A DNA stretch of 45,681 nucleotides, taken from an uncultured Blautia sp. (GTDB lineage Bacteria > Bacillota > Clostridia > Lachnospirales > Lachnospiraceae). Made by a program: the position numbers and the translations under genes. Below the pieces are notes generated by a model, which saw only the letters and a list, made by a program, of their open reading frames with translations, was not told where the DNA came from and searched no databases. The first letter of the stretch is position 1, and each line of letters starts with the position of its first letter. The stretch lies in assembly GCA_934409175.1 (NCBI GenBank), contig CAKRVX010000007.1, forward strand, positions 1 to 45,681, written 5' to 3'. This document shows positions 36,384 through 44,787 of this stretch, one piece after another.

Positions 36384-37472
36384 TTAATGAACCAACAGGG
36401 CGATAAGGTATGTTGCTGCCGAGCACACTACAGTCAAACCTGCCAGCCACCTGAAATATATGCCATTATCAACAGGGAGATCTCCGGTCATTTTTCCGGT
36501 CTGTCCGTTCATGGCAAAAATATATTTTTTGTTCTTCCAGGTTGTATTAAGAATCCACACAGGGTATAGTGCATATTTTGCTTCTCCACCATATACACGC
36601 ATCCGGGCATTTTCCGGTGTTACTGTAGCATAACCTTTTACCGTTTTTTTCAATACCTGCTGAGCACTCACTCTCATACGCTCCTGAGCTCGTTCTATAC
36701 TCTCCTTTGCATCCACATCATATTTATCAGCCAGATAACCTGCCAGATATGCTGTCTGAAAATCCACAGCTTCCTTTATTTTAAAAGGTTCTATGGACTC
36801 CATCAGATCATCCGCCATTTTGGATGAACCATCTACCGGTACACCTGCAAACGACATGTTTCCACTTCTATGTACAGAATAATAACTTGTCTCTGTATAA
36901 TTATATTCTTCATCGCTCCAGCCTCTGATCTTGGTAGCTTTATACCTTATATCTGCATCTACATCTGCATCGAAGATCCAGAACGGTACATAAACACCTT
37001 TAATCTCATCAATATGATTTTCCCTGCGGAAAACTTTTGGAAGAAGAGGTCTGCCCTTAATATGTCTGTAGTACGCCTCTTTTGCCGCTTTTTTATCCAG
37101 TTTAAACGGTAAGACCAGATCTGGTCTTAATGCTCCACTGAATTTCTCAGTCATAATGACCGGATTCCCACAATATGGACAGCTGGATGCACCTGTATTC
37201 TCATCTGCTACGATCTCTCCTCCACAGGATTTGCAGGTGTAGACATTCATTCCTGCAGTCTCGCCCTCCTGCCACTGACCGCCTGCATCTGTCTTCCACT
37301 CTGAAGTATCATCTTCTTTTCCGTTTTCTCCATTAATCTGTTCATCATATGCTTTTAATGTGTCCAGATCAAATTCCGTATCACAGTACGGACATTTCAT
37401 TTTCTGGCTATGACTGTCGAACTCAATAGCTCCGCCACAGGCAGGACATTTGTATTCTTTCAGATCAGACAT
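36384..37472 (-). CDS. Zinc-ribbon membrane protein (YdjG-like, TFIIB-type ribbons)
   Basis: 362 residues from the ATG at 37472 (AGGAGGG 6 nt upstream). Two zinc ribbons: Cys9, Cys12, Cys27, Cys30 and Cys80, Cys83, Cys98, Cys101. A beta-rich middle region has conserved-looking YVPFWIFDADV and LYPVWILNT. One C-terminal TM segment (~342-360) ends the chain, so most of the protein is cytoplasmic. The frame runs open upstream to 37805 through the SPFH repeat array, but that is a shadow. It lies 13 nt after the SPFH gene and 14 nt before the TPM gene: one operon. Confidence 0.88.
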   Translation of the reverse strand: MSDLKEYKCPACGGAIEFDSHSQKMKCPYCDTEFDLDTLKAYDEQINGENGKEDDTSEWKTDAGGQWQEGETAGMNVYTCKSCGGEIVADENTGASSCPYCGNPVIMTEKFSGALRPDLVLPFKLDKKAAKEAYYRHIKGRPLLPKVFRRENHIDEIKGVYVPFWIFDADVDADIRYKATKIRGWSDEEYNYTETSYYSVHRSGNMSFAGVPVDGSSKMADDLMESIEPFKIKEAVDFQTAYLAGYLADKYDVDAKESIERAQERMRVSAQQVLKKTVKGYATVTPENARMRVYGGEAKYALYPVWILNTTWKNKKYIFAMNGQTGKMTGDLPVDNGIYFRWLAGLTVVCSAATYLIALLVH

Positions 37473-37485
37473 CCGATCCCTCCTT

Positions 37486-38772
37486 TTATGGTCTTGGTTT
37501 GCCACATTCCGCACAGAATTTTCCAGTATTTTCAGCTCCGCATTCACATTTCCACGGTCCCTGTGGTTTCGGTTTTCCGCATTCCGCACAGAACTTTCCG
37601 GTATTTTCAGCACCACATTCGCATCTCCATGTAATCGGCTGTGGTTTCGGTTTGCCACATTCCCCACAGAATTTTCCGGTATTCTCAGCGCCACATTCGC
37701 ACTTCCATGTAGGGGCTGACTGAATCGGCTGAGCATTCTGCTGTCCGGACGTCTGAGATCCCATCTGTGCTCCCATCTGATATAATCCCTGCATATTTGC
37801 ACCACCGGTCTGTGCCGCCATGCCCATACCCATAAATCCAGTCATGGCTCCTGCTGTATTTCCGGCAGCTGTTTTCATTGCATCCGCCTGTGCACCGGCC
37901 AAAGTAGCTGCTGCCATCGTAGGATCCCGAAGAATCGCATTTTTCTGAGCATCTTTTATCATCTGAGCATCTTCTTCCGGAAGTGTCACAGGATTCATGG
38001 CAATCGATACTATCGCCAGTCCTCTGATCTGCTGCCACTTCTGTGTCAGTGCCTGATTCATGGCATCGCATAATTCCTGTACATGTCCCGGAATCGCACT
38101 TGGGCGAATCTGCATTTCCGAAATTCGGGCAAATGCCGGCTGAAGAGCACTTATAAATTCCGTTTTCAGCTGCCCTTCTATCTCTTCTCTGTCATACTGC
38201 TGCTGGAAATTTCCACATACATTCGTGTAGAACAGCAGCGGATCAACAATTTTATATGAATACACACCGTTACAACGCACTGAAACATCTATATCAAGTC
38301 CGATATTTCTGTCTACTACTCTGAAAGGAATCGGATTTGCTGTTCCAAATTTATTTCCCACAAGCTCCTTTGTATTAAAATAATAAACTCTCTGATCCTT
38401 TCCTGTATCCCCGCCGTATGTAAAACGCTTTTTCACAGTTTCAAAGGTCTTTCTGATTCCATCTCCAAGACCTCCTGTAAAAACGCTGGGTTCTGTAGAA
38501 GTATCATAAGTAAACTCTCCCGGTTCAGCACATACTTCTACCACTTTTCCCTGTTCCACAATGATCATACACTGTCCATCTGCTACCGCTATTCCAGACC
38601 CATTGGAAATGATATTGTCATTTCCTCTTTTATTGGAAGAACGTCCTCCCACACATTTTTCGCCTTTTACAGCAAGAACTTCATTATCAATTGCCTCGCA
38701 GTAAAAAAATTCTTTCCACTGATCAGCCAGCGCACCGCCTGCTGCTCCTGTTATCGCTCTAATTAAACCCAT
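37486..38772 (-). CDS. SPFH-domain protein (YdjI-like) with three C-terminal zinc ribbons
   Basis: 428 residues. An N-terminal SPFH/band-7 domain (~20-270: WKEFFYCEAI, YYFNTKELVG, VRCNGVYSYKIVDP) is followed by a Met/Ala/Gly/Gln-rich linker (~285-350). At 356-381, 382-406 and 407-428 lie three nearly identical zinc ribbons of form CxCGAENTGKFCxECGKP. Known homologues (the virion-core-protein-like YdjI group) sit at the membrane and recruit PspA in Bacillus. Typical homologues carry one ribbon, so the triplication is unusual. First gene of its operon, with a good promoter at 38813-38841. No transmembrane segment; membrane contact would come through the two partner proteins. Confidence 0.9.
   Translation of the reverse strand: MGLIRAITGAAGGALADQWKEFFYCEAIDNEVLAVKGEKCVGGRSSNKRGNDNIISNGSGIAVADGQCMIIVEQGKVVEVCAEPGEFTYDTSTEPSVFTGGLGDGIRKTFETVKKRFTYGGDTGKDQRVYYFNTKELVGNKFGTANPIPFRVVDRNIGLDIDVSVRCNGVYSYKIVDPLLFYTNVCGNFQQQYDREEIEGQLKTEFISALQPAFARISEMQIRPSAIPGHVQELCDAMNQALTQKWQQIRGLAIVSIAMNPVTLPEEDAQMIKDAQKNAILRDPTMAAATLAGAQADAMKTAAGNTAGAMTGFMGMGMAAQTGGANMQGLYQMGAQMGSQTSGQQNAQPIQSAPTWKCECGAENTGKFCGECGKPKPQPITWRCECGAENTGKFCAECGKPKPQGPWKCECGAENTGKFCAECGKPRP
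37490..37716 (-). repeat. Three tandem ~70-80-bp coding repeats (zinc-ribbon units)
   Basis: Each unit encodes W-(K/R)-CECGAENTGKFC-(A/G)-ECGKP. Units are ~66-78 bp; they differ mostly at synonymous positions and in linker length (P, QGP, QPIT). The array lies wholly in the SPFH gene's 3' end. Confidence 0.9.
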
Positions 38773-38812
38773 TTTGTACTCCTTTCCCGAAACTTATACT
38801 TTCTTTAAGTTA

Positions 38813-38841
38813 ATAGTAGCACAGATCATATAGTCTGTCAT
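38813..38841 (-). promoter_or_regulatory. Promoter of the SPFH operon
   Basis: On the minus strand, ATGACA (38836-38841), 17 nt, then TACTAT (38813-38818) with a TG just upstream (extended -10). The leader is ~35 nt to AAAGGAG and the ATG. The rest of the ~300-bp gap 38773-39079 holds only this promoter and the flavodoxin terminator. Confidence 0.6.
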
Positions 38842-38997
38842 GAACCAAAACTCCCTTTTTCTGTCATTTCGCAATGTATGAAACCACTGTAACTTGTATA
38901 TACAGTATATCATATTCTGTCAGAGTTTTCTTTCTTTTCTTTGTATTTTTAATATATATTTATCCGATCCCGACATTCTTATTTTACTACGCAAAAA

Positions 38998-39024
38998 CCG
39001 ACAGAGTAAAAAATACTCTGCCGG
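38998..39024 (-). terminator. Terminator downstream of flavodoxin
   Basis: CAGAGTA/TACTCTG stem (39002-39008, 39014-39020) extended by CCG/CGG with a 1x1 mismatch. T-rich on both exits: GGTTTTTGC on the minus strand. Confidence 0.7.
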
Positions 39025-39079
39025 CAATTTTTTCCGTTTACAATTTTTTTTCTATATTATTACTATATTTTCAGTTATA

Positions 39080-39505
39080 TCATCCCACTAAAGCAGCGCC
39101 TAAAGCTTTGCATGCTTCCGTTGCTTCATCATCTGGTTCTTCCTGGCAAATCACGCTGTCGCATACCAGATTTGCACCAACTTCTTTGCAGGAGTCTTCC
39201 CAATTACGCATCCATTCTCCATCTCCCCATCCATAGGAACCGAACAGTGCAATATTTTTGCCTTTCAATGCATCTTTGCATCCATCAAACATTGGTTCAA
39301 ATTCTGTATCTTCCAAAACTTCATCACCCATTGCAGGGCATCCGAAAGCGATGGCGTCGTATTCGGCCACTTTAGAACCGTCAAAGTCCTCACAGGTATG
39401 AAGAACAGCTTCTCCGCCTTTTTCTTTAATTCCATCAGCAACTGCATTTGCCATTGCCTCTGTGTTTCCTGTACTGCTCCAATATACAACTGCTACTTTA
39501 CTCAT
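39080..39505 (-). CDS. Flavodoxin
   Basis: 141 residues, short-chain flavodoxin. FMN phosphate loop SSTGNTEAMA (10-19), FGCPAMGDE and FGSYGWGDGEWM loops around the isoalloxazine, acidic overall. It is a low-potential one-electron carrier that often replaces ferredoxin under iron limitation. AAGGAGG lies 9 nt before the ATG. It is transcribed after the DUF3793 gene, 100 nt downstream, with a small hairpin in between, so it may be partly uncoupled. Confidence 0.95.
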   Translation of the reverse strand: MSKVAVVYWSSTGNTEAMANAVADGIKEKGGEAVLHTCEDFDGSKVAEYDAIAFGCPAMGDEVLEDTEFEPMFDGCKDALKGKNIALFGSYGWGDGEWMRNWEDSCKEVGANLVCDSVICQEEPDDEATEACKALGAALVG

Positions 39506-39565
39506 GATTAAAATCCTCCTTAAAGTCTGTTCTGCTTCTTTTATTGCAGAATCTTCTTTATAATA

Positions 39566-39583
39566 AAAAGCCTCCCGGCTTTT
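39566..39583 (-). terminator. Small hairpin between DUF3793 and flavodoxin genes
   Basis: AAAAGCC/GGCTTTT, 7-bp stem with a 4-nt loop, followed by Ts on the minus strand. It is short and may be a leaky terminator allowing partial readthrough into flavodoxin. Confidence 0.5.
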
Positions 39584-39605
39584 CTATTATACATTTTTAC
39601 CATCA

Positions 39606-40157
39606 TCAGGCTGCCACTGTCAGCTGACGTACACTTCTGCCCTGATTCCAAAGGCGCACATATACACTGGTACATTTTTTAAATTTTTCAAATGCTTTTA
39701 CCGCTTCACATTCATTACAGTAAACTTTCCAACAACCCACACATTTACAATTCCGTCCTGCATTTTTGATAAACCCTATGACATCTCCCAGTGGATATCC
39801 CAGAAACAGTCCTATTTCATGAGGAAAATCTTCTTTCTGTGCCAGACGGCTTCTCAACTTTTCCAATGCATATGCAGGATCAACGCTTTCATACCCATAT
39901 TTCTTCATAAAGTTCCACACCCCGGGCTTCTTCAGATCCCTTTCCAGGCTGGAATAACGACATACATAAATCAGTGCTTTACTTTCACTTTTTCGCAATA
40001 CTGTAAGGGAAATGCCTTTCTCTTTCACGCATTTATTAAATCCATCAACACTCTTCCATAATTCTTCCTCTGATTCATATTTATATGTAAATAGATTTCC
40101 TGTTTTAAGAGAAGCTAATGTAGGAGAACAATGTTCGATCACAGATTTTTCCAGCAT
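39606..40157 (-). CDS. DUF3793-family protein
   Basis: 183 residues. Family marks: an N-terminal CSPTLASLKTGNLF, central FPHEIGLFLGYPLGDVIGFI, and a cysteine knot GRNCKCVGCWKVYCNE (three to four cysteines). No known catalytic motif. DUF3793 genes are commonly found next to flavodoxins and iron or heme handling genes in Clostridia, so a role in metal or flavin homeostasis is a guess. Start: ATG with AAAGGAT. Its promoter region carries clustered palindromes (40209-40242). Confidence 0.85.
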   Translation of the reverse strand: MLEKSVIEHCSPTLASLKTGNLFTYKYESEEELWKSVDGFNKCVKEKGISLTVLRKSESKALIYVCRYSSLERDLKKPGVWNFMKKYGYESVDPAYALEKLRSRLAQKEDFPHEIGLFLGYPLGDVIGFIKNAGRNCKCVGCWKVYCNECEAVKAFEKFKKCTSVYVRLWNQGRSVRQLTVAA

Positions 40158-40208
40158 ATAATCTATCCTTTCCCAGTACAGTGAAAAGTCAAGCGTATAT
40201 TTCCTGTA

Positions 40209-40242
40209 CTAACATCATAATATGAAGTTAGAATATGCTAAC
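40209..40242 (-). promoter_or_regulatory. Promoter overlapped by two interlocking GTTAG/CTAAC palindromes (operator)
   Basis: A 23-nt palindrome with one mismatched pair spans 40209-40231 (CTAAC at one end, GTTAG at the other). It shares its GTTAG arm with GTTAGAATATGCTAAC at 40227-40242. A minus-strand promoter, TTAGCA (40236-40241)-N16-TATGAT (40214-40219), lies exactly across both. TTAGnnTAnnCTAA resembles DtxR/IdeR-type metal-repressor boxes. Likely a repressor site for DUF3793-flavodoxin; the regulator is not identified. Confidence 0.5.
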
Positions 40243-40256
40243 CATGTATTATAAAC

Positions 40257-40303
40257 AAAGCTCCACAGAATACTTCCAACAGTTCCACTATTCTGTGAAG
40301 CTT
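40257..40303. terminator. Long hairpin, possible terminator for sbcC
   Basis: 15-bp stem with one mismatch (arms 40257-40272 and 40289-40303), loop 16 nt. T-rich on both exits (AATTTTTG on plus, TTTGTTTATAA on minus). It lies ~95 nt beyond the sbcC stop. Confidence 0.5.
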
Positions 40304-40312
40304 AATTTTTGT

Positions 40313-40332
40313 AAGTTATATATCGCTAACTT
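40313..40332. promoter_or_regulatory. Further AAGTTA/TAACTT palindrome
   Basis: 6-bp arms around an 8-nt spacer. The element GTTATATATCGCTAAC within it matches the operator-like GTTAGAATATGCTAAC (40227-40242) at most positions, so it may be an additional site for the same regulator. Confidence 0.3.
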
Positions 40333-40396
40333 CTTGCTTTACTATATACTATTCTCCATCCTCTGTCAAGTTAATTTTATATAACTTTCAATTTTT

Positions 40397-43300
40397 CTAT
40401 CCTTCTATCCTGATACTACTTCCTATTTTCTCCTCAGTCCTGCTTTTGGTTACTATAATTTTTTTATCAATACGTTCCTTTAATTCCGATACATGAGAAA
40501 CAATCCCCACCAGTCTGCTGTCCTGACTAAGATTTTTTAATGCACGGATTGCCTGATCCAGAGAATCTTCATCCAGAGACCCAAAACCTTCGTCAACAAA
40601 CATAGTATCCAGCTGTATCCCCCCGGAAATTGACTGAATTTCATCTGAAAGTCCAAGTGCCAAAGATAATGATGCCTGAAAAGTTTCTCCGCCAGAGAGA
40701 GTTTTAACGCTTCGTACAGTTCCATTATAATGATCTATAACATCCAGCTCCAGTCCTGTTTTTCCTACTCTGCTTTTATTTTCTCTCCTCCTGACCAGTT
40801 CATACTGTCCACTGCTCATAGTCATGAGACGTACATTCGCCCTTGCCAGAATACGATCAAAATATTGCATCTGAATATAAGTTTCCAGCATAACCCTTGC
40901 TTTTCCCGTCATAGTTCCATTTGCTGTATCTGAAAGAGACTTCATCCATTTCCAGCGTGCTTCCGTTTTCAGAAGCAAAACCTGTTGTCTGCGTATTTTT
41001 TCATACATATCTCTGTTAATTTCCAAACGGGCATGGATTTCATCACGTTCAGCAGACAGTTTCGTCTTTTGTTCTGTAAAACTTTCCTTTCTGATGTTCA
41101 GGTTTTCGTCTGAAACATCTGTTGATTCTTTTAACTGTTCTGTCAGCGAAGTAATCACAGAATCCAATTCTGTCATCCTTTTCTCCAATGCATCTTTATT
41201 CTCAATCACTGTTTTATAATGCACTTTCAGGTTTTGACATTCTTCTGTCTGAAATTGTATTCGACACAGAATTTCTTCCTTCGTTCGTTCTCCCAGTTCT
41301 TTTCTTATTATTTTCTGCTGCTTCAACAACTGCTCATATCGGGACTTCTCTGCGGCTTTCTGTTGCTGATTCTGATTCATCTGGTCTGTAATTTCAACGA
41401 GTTCTGCCTGTATTTTCGTAATCTGTATCTCCAGATTTTTTCTGTATTCCAAAAGTTCTTCCAGGTTCTTCTGTTTTTCTTCGAGAATATCCTGTTGGCC
41501 TTTCAGCCATTCCGCGGCTGTCTTTCCCTGCTGCAGGAGCAAAGACGTTTTTTGATATTTCTGTTGGAGCACTGGTTCCGATAGCTGAATCTGCAGCTGT
41601 TCCTGAATGCTTTCCTGCTGGCTCTTTCTTTTTTCCAGACTAATACGCAGCGTCTGAAGTTCTTTCATACATTGTTCCGCCTGTTGAATAAGCTCGTCTT
41701 TTCGTCTTATAAGATCCTGCTGAACTTTTTTCTGTTTTTGAAGTTCTTCTGCTTCTGCATACACAAAATGCTCCTGTTTTTCCCAGAATACCAATGTCAC
41801 TGGAATATCTGATTCTTCCGGCAGAAACTGCATCCCATAGTTTCTAATATTCTCCTGTAATTCTTCCCGGGCACGCTGTACTGTTCCAGCCGCTTCACCT
41901 GCCTGTACACTCGCTTCAGAAACTGACTTTTCTGTTTCCTCTGTAAATATTTTCTGTTGTTTTAACTGTTCTTCTGTCGGAACTTCATCCGGAATCTGCG
42001 TAAGTTTTGGATGATGAACAGAGCCGCACACAGGACAGGGGCTTCCCTCCTGAAGATCAGCTGCCAGAATACCTGCCTGTGCATCCAAAAATGTCCGTTC
42101 CATTTTATCCAGAAGGTTTCTTGCTTCCATTTGTTTCCGGGCAACTGCCAGATATACTTTCCTTTTACTTTCTGCTTCTTTTACAAAATCCTGGCAGCGC
42201 ATCCACTGTTCTTTTATTTTTCGAATCTGCTGCATTCTCATTGCCAGACGGTCTTCTTTTATTTCCAGATTCCCTCCAGCAGCAATTTTTTCTTCCACCT
42301 CATCTGAGTTCTTTTGTATTTGCTCAGACAGTTTTTCTTTTTCCTGAAACTGTTTTTTCAGTTCATAAATCTTGTCCTGAAGAAACTCAAGATTTCCACA
42401 GTTTTTATAAATTCCTTCATAAAGAGTATCAATTTTTTCTTTCCGAAAATCTGTTTTTGTTTTTTCTTTTTCTACGCCTTCTGTTGCCTGATATTCTTTC
42501 TGACTGTTCTCCAGAACGCCGTTTATTTCTGTCTGTCTCTTTTTCAGATTTCTGCTGTTCTTTTCTAATGCCTCTGCCTGCACAAAAGCTTCTTCTGTTT
42601 CTCTGAGCAGATTTTCCAGATTTGTATAACGCTCCAGATTTTCTCTTTCTTTCTGTAATGAAAGCATGAACTTCTGAATCTGTTCCGGTTCATTTGACGC
42701 ATTTTCTGCTTCTTCACGCACTTTTTTTAACTGCGGAATCAATATTTGCTTTTCTTTCTGTAACTGTTCTTTTCTCGCCTTTGCCTCTGCCTCTTTATGA
42801 ACCTTTCCCAGTAACTGATTTACTTTTTCCAGTTCACTGTCATTTTCCAGAATCTGTTCATCCAGTTCTTTCAGTATTTCTTTATCTGATTTCAGAAACT
42901 GCTCAAGAAGTTCCAACCCCTCTCCCAGATTTCCTTCAAACCCGTCCTTTTCCAGTAATGCCCACTCTTGCCCAAACGGATCCGCTGCCGAATATCTGAC
43001 CTGTTCTGTATATTGCCTTATACTGCGCAGAAGTTCTTTATAAGTTTTGTCCAGACTGCCTGCTTCAAATTTCAGTTTTTCCTGTATCACTTTATAAATA
43101 TCTGTATGAAAAAGTTTTCTGAAAATATTGCTTCTCTCTTCCGTATCTGCCAGAAGCAGTTTTCTGAAATCCCCCTGCGCAATCATAGCGATCTGCGTAA
43201 ACTGTTTCATATCCAGCCCGATCAGTTCTGTGATTGCCTGATTGACTTCCTTCAATTTCGTCACAGGAGACTTTCCGTCTGAAAAAGTAAGCAATGCCTC

Positions 43301-43639
43301 CCCTTTCTGCATGGTCATCCCTGTGCCTCGTGCTTTCGGTCTCTCATAATCCGGACTTCGTTTCACAGTATATACAGCATCTTTATATTCAAAAACATAC
43401 TCCACATAAGTAGGCGTTTCCGGATTTGCATACTTACTTCTGAGCATGGATGTTTCACGGATTCCTCCACTTGTTTCCCCATACAGAGCAAAAGTAATTC
43501 CATCAAAAATCGTTGTCTTGCCAGCCCCGGTATCTCCTGTCACCAGAAACAGTCCCTGTCCTCCTAAACGGGTAAAATCAATAACAGTCTTTCCTGCATA
43601 TGGCCCAAATGCAGATAATGTTAATTTGATTGGCTTCAT
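40397..43639 (-). CDS. sbcC: Exonuclease subunit SbcC (Rad50-like SMC ATPase)
   Basis: 1080 residues from the ATG at 43639. An ATG two codons upstream is too close to the AAGGAG site, and 43639 forms an ATGA overlap with the sbcD stop. Walker A GDTGAGKT (35-42); long coiled coils on both sides of the zinc hook CPVCG (Cys535, Cys538); C-terminal signature LSGGETFQASL and Walker B with FVDEGFGSLDE. With SbcD it forms the ATP-dependent nuclease that opens hairpins and protein-blocked DNA ends. Confidence 0.96.
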   Translation of the reverse strand: MKPIKLTLSAFGPYAGKTVIDFTRLGGQGLFLVTGDTGAGKTTIFDGITFALYGETSGGIRETSMLRSKYANPETPTYVEYVFEYKDAVYTVKRSPDYERPKARGTGMTMQKGEALLTFSDGKSPVTKLKEVNQAITELIGLDMKQFTQIAMIAQGDFRKLLLADTEERSNIFRKLFHTDIYKVIQEKLKFEAGSLDKTYKELLRSIRQYTEQVRYSAADPFGQEWALLEKDGFEGNLGEGLELLEQFLKSDKEILKELDEQILENDSELEKVNQLLGKVHKEAEAKARKEQLQKEKQILIPQLKKVREEAENASNEPEQIQKFMLSLQKERENLERYTNLENLLRETEEAFVQAEALEKNSRNLKKRQTEINGVLENSQKEYQATEGVEKEKTKTDFRKEKIDTLYEGIYKNCGNLEFLQDKIYELKKQFQEKEKLSEQIQKNSDEVEEKIAAGGNLEIKEDRLAMRMQQIRKIKEQWMRCQDFVKEAESKRKVYLAVARKQMEARNLLDKMERTFLDAQAGILAADLQEGSPCPVCGSVHHPKLTQIPDEVPTEEQLKQQKIFTEETEKSVSEASVQAGEAAGTVQRAREELQENIRNYGMQFLPEESDIPVTLVFWEKQEHFVYAEAEELQKQKKVQQDLIRRKDELIQQAEQCMKELQTLRISLEKRKSQQESIQEQLQIQLSEPVLQQKYQKTSLLLQQGKTAAEWLKGQQDILEEKQKNLEELLEYRKNLEIQITKIQAELVEITDQMNQNQQQKAAEKSRYEQLLKQQKIIRKELGERTKEEILCRIQFQTEECQNLKVHYKTVIENKDALEKRMTELDSVITSLTEQLKESTDVSDENLNIRKESFTEQKTKLSAERDEIHARLEINRDMYEKIRRQQVLLLKTEARWKWMKSLSDTANGTMTGKARVMLETYIQMQYFDRILARANVRLMTMSSGQYELVRRRENKSRVGKTGLELDVIDHYNGTVRSVKTLSGGETFQASLSLALGLSDEIQSISGGIQLDTMFVDEGFGSLDEDSLDQAIRALKNLSQDSRLVGIVSHVSELKERIDKKIIVTKSRTEEKIGSSIRIEG

Positions 43640-44772
43640 ATGCATTTCTCCTTCAGTTCTTCAATTAATTTTTTCAGAAAAACAGTCTGTTCTTCTTTCA
43701 TTGGTTCATTATTCAATAATTCATAAAACTCCTCAAATAATTCTAGTTCTGATTTTTTTTCCTGTATGGTAACCGCCTGAATTTCTCTGTTTTCTCTCGT
43801 CCGTTTATTATCATATTCAAGGTACATCAAATTAGGATAAATTGTTCTCAGTTTCTGCAATGCTTCCGGAATATCATCTTCATCTGTCAATGTGATCTGC
43901 AGATAATCCCGTCTATTTTCGTCTGTATAACTTTCTTTTGCAGTCAGCTCCATATAGGAACCTTTTAATTTGCGCATATCACGTTTCGGGATCAATGGCA
44001 CCATGCTGATCTGTATATTTCCTTTTTCCAGAAATTCTACGATCGTTACAGATTTTTTATGGTCTGTTTCAGAAAAAGAATACTTCAGCGGAGTTCCACT
44101 GTAACGCAGTGTTTCTCTTCCAATCTTCTGTGCTCTGTGAATGTGTCCCAGTGCTACATAATCGAATTTTCCAAACACTTTGCCGTCTATATTATCAATT
44201 CCACCTACTATAATTTCCTCGGAATCACTTCGCCCTGCTCCTGTTACAAACTGATGGGCAACCAGAATATTTCTGTCGGAACAGTCAATATTACAGTTTT
44301 CAAGTGCTGCAGTTACTGCCTCTTCATAAGTGTTAATATTTTCTTTTCCCAGAACATACCGCACTGTGGCCGGTTTCAAAAAAGGAAGAAGATAAATATT
44401 AAGCGGACCATATTTATCCCGTACAGAAACTTTTTTTAATTTACCGTCGTATACCTGAGAAATATAAATATGACTGTTCTCAAAAAGTTCTGCACCAAAA
44501 GACAATCTTTCGGCTGAATCATGATTTCCACTGATCATATATACTGCCAGATTTCTTCTTGAAAGTCCGGTAAGAAAATCGTTAAAAAGCTGAACTGCCT
44601 CTGCTGATGGTATTGTCTTATCATAAACATCACCAGCGATAAATACTCCTTCAACCTTTTGCTGTTCAAAAATATCCAGCATCTGATTTAATATATATTC
44701 CTGATCCTCCAACATGGAAAAATCATGGATTCTTTTTCCGATATGCAGATCTGCTATATGGGCAAATTTCAT
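43636..44772 (-). CDS. sbcD: Exonuclease subunit SbcD (Mre11-like)
   Basis: 378 residues from the ATG at 44772 (GGAG 9 nt upstream; a TTG five codons earlier lacks a site). Calcineurin-type metallophosphoesterase motifs: IADLHIG (6-12), GDVYDK, SGNHDS, VAHQF and GHIHRAQ. Nuclease partner of SbcC, overlapping it by 4 nt. It lies 15 nt after the DeoR-family regulator, so the three genes are probably one transcript. Confidence 0.96.
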   Translation of the reverse strand: MKFAHIADLHIGKRIHDFSMLEDQEYILNQMLDIFEQQKVEGVFIAGDVYDKTIPSAEAVQLFNDFLTGLSRRNLAVYMISGNHDSAERLSFGAELFENSHIYISQVYDGKLKKVSVRDKYGPLNIYLLPFLKPATVRYVLGKENINTYEEAVTAALENCNIDCSDRNILVAHQFVTGAGRSDSEEIIVGGIDNIDGKVFGKFDYVALGHIHRAQKIGRETLRYSGTPLKYSFSETDHKKSVTIVEFLEKGNIQISMVPLIPKRDMRKLKGSYMELTAKESYTDENRRDYLQITLTDEDDIPEALQKLRTIYPNLMYLEYDNKRTRENREIQAVTIQEKKSELELFEEFYELLNNEPMKEEQTVFLKKLIEELKEKCI

Positions 44773-44787
44773 TTTCACTTTCTCCAA

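Noticed and set aside
37490..37716. Tandem repeats as a CRISPR array
   Set aside because: Units are directly abutting coding repeats with no unique spacers.
37473..37805. N-terminal extension of the zinc-ribbon membrane protein with repeated NSVRNA.N-like segments
   Set aside because: The repeats are an out-of-frame reading of the SPFH zinc-ribbon array; the AGGAGGG site supports the start at 37472.
38895..38904. TGTATATACA palindrome upstream of the SPFH promoter
   Set aside because: A single 10-nt alternating-AT palindrome with no second copy, outside the promoter boxes; chance is likely in AT-rich DNA.
42007..42606. 199-codon plus-strand open frame opposite sbcC
   Set aside because: It arises from the reverse complement of Glu/Lys/Gln-rich coiled-coil codons; it reads as Phe/Leu/Ser-rich low-complexity sequence.
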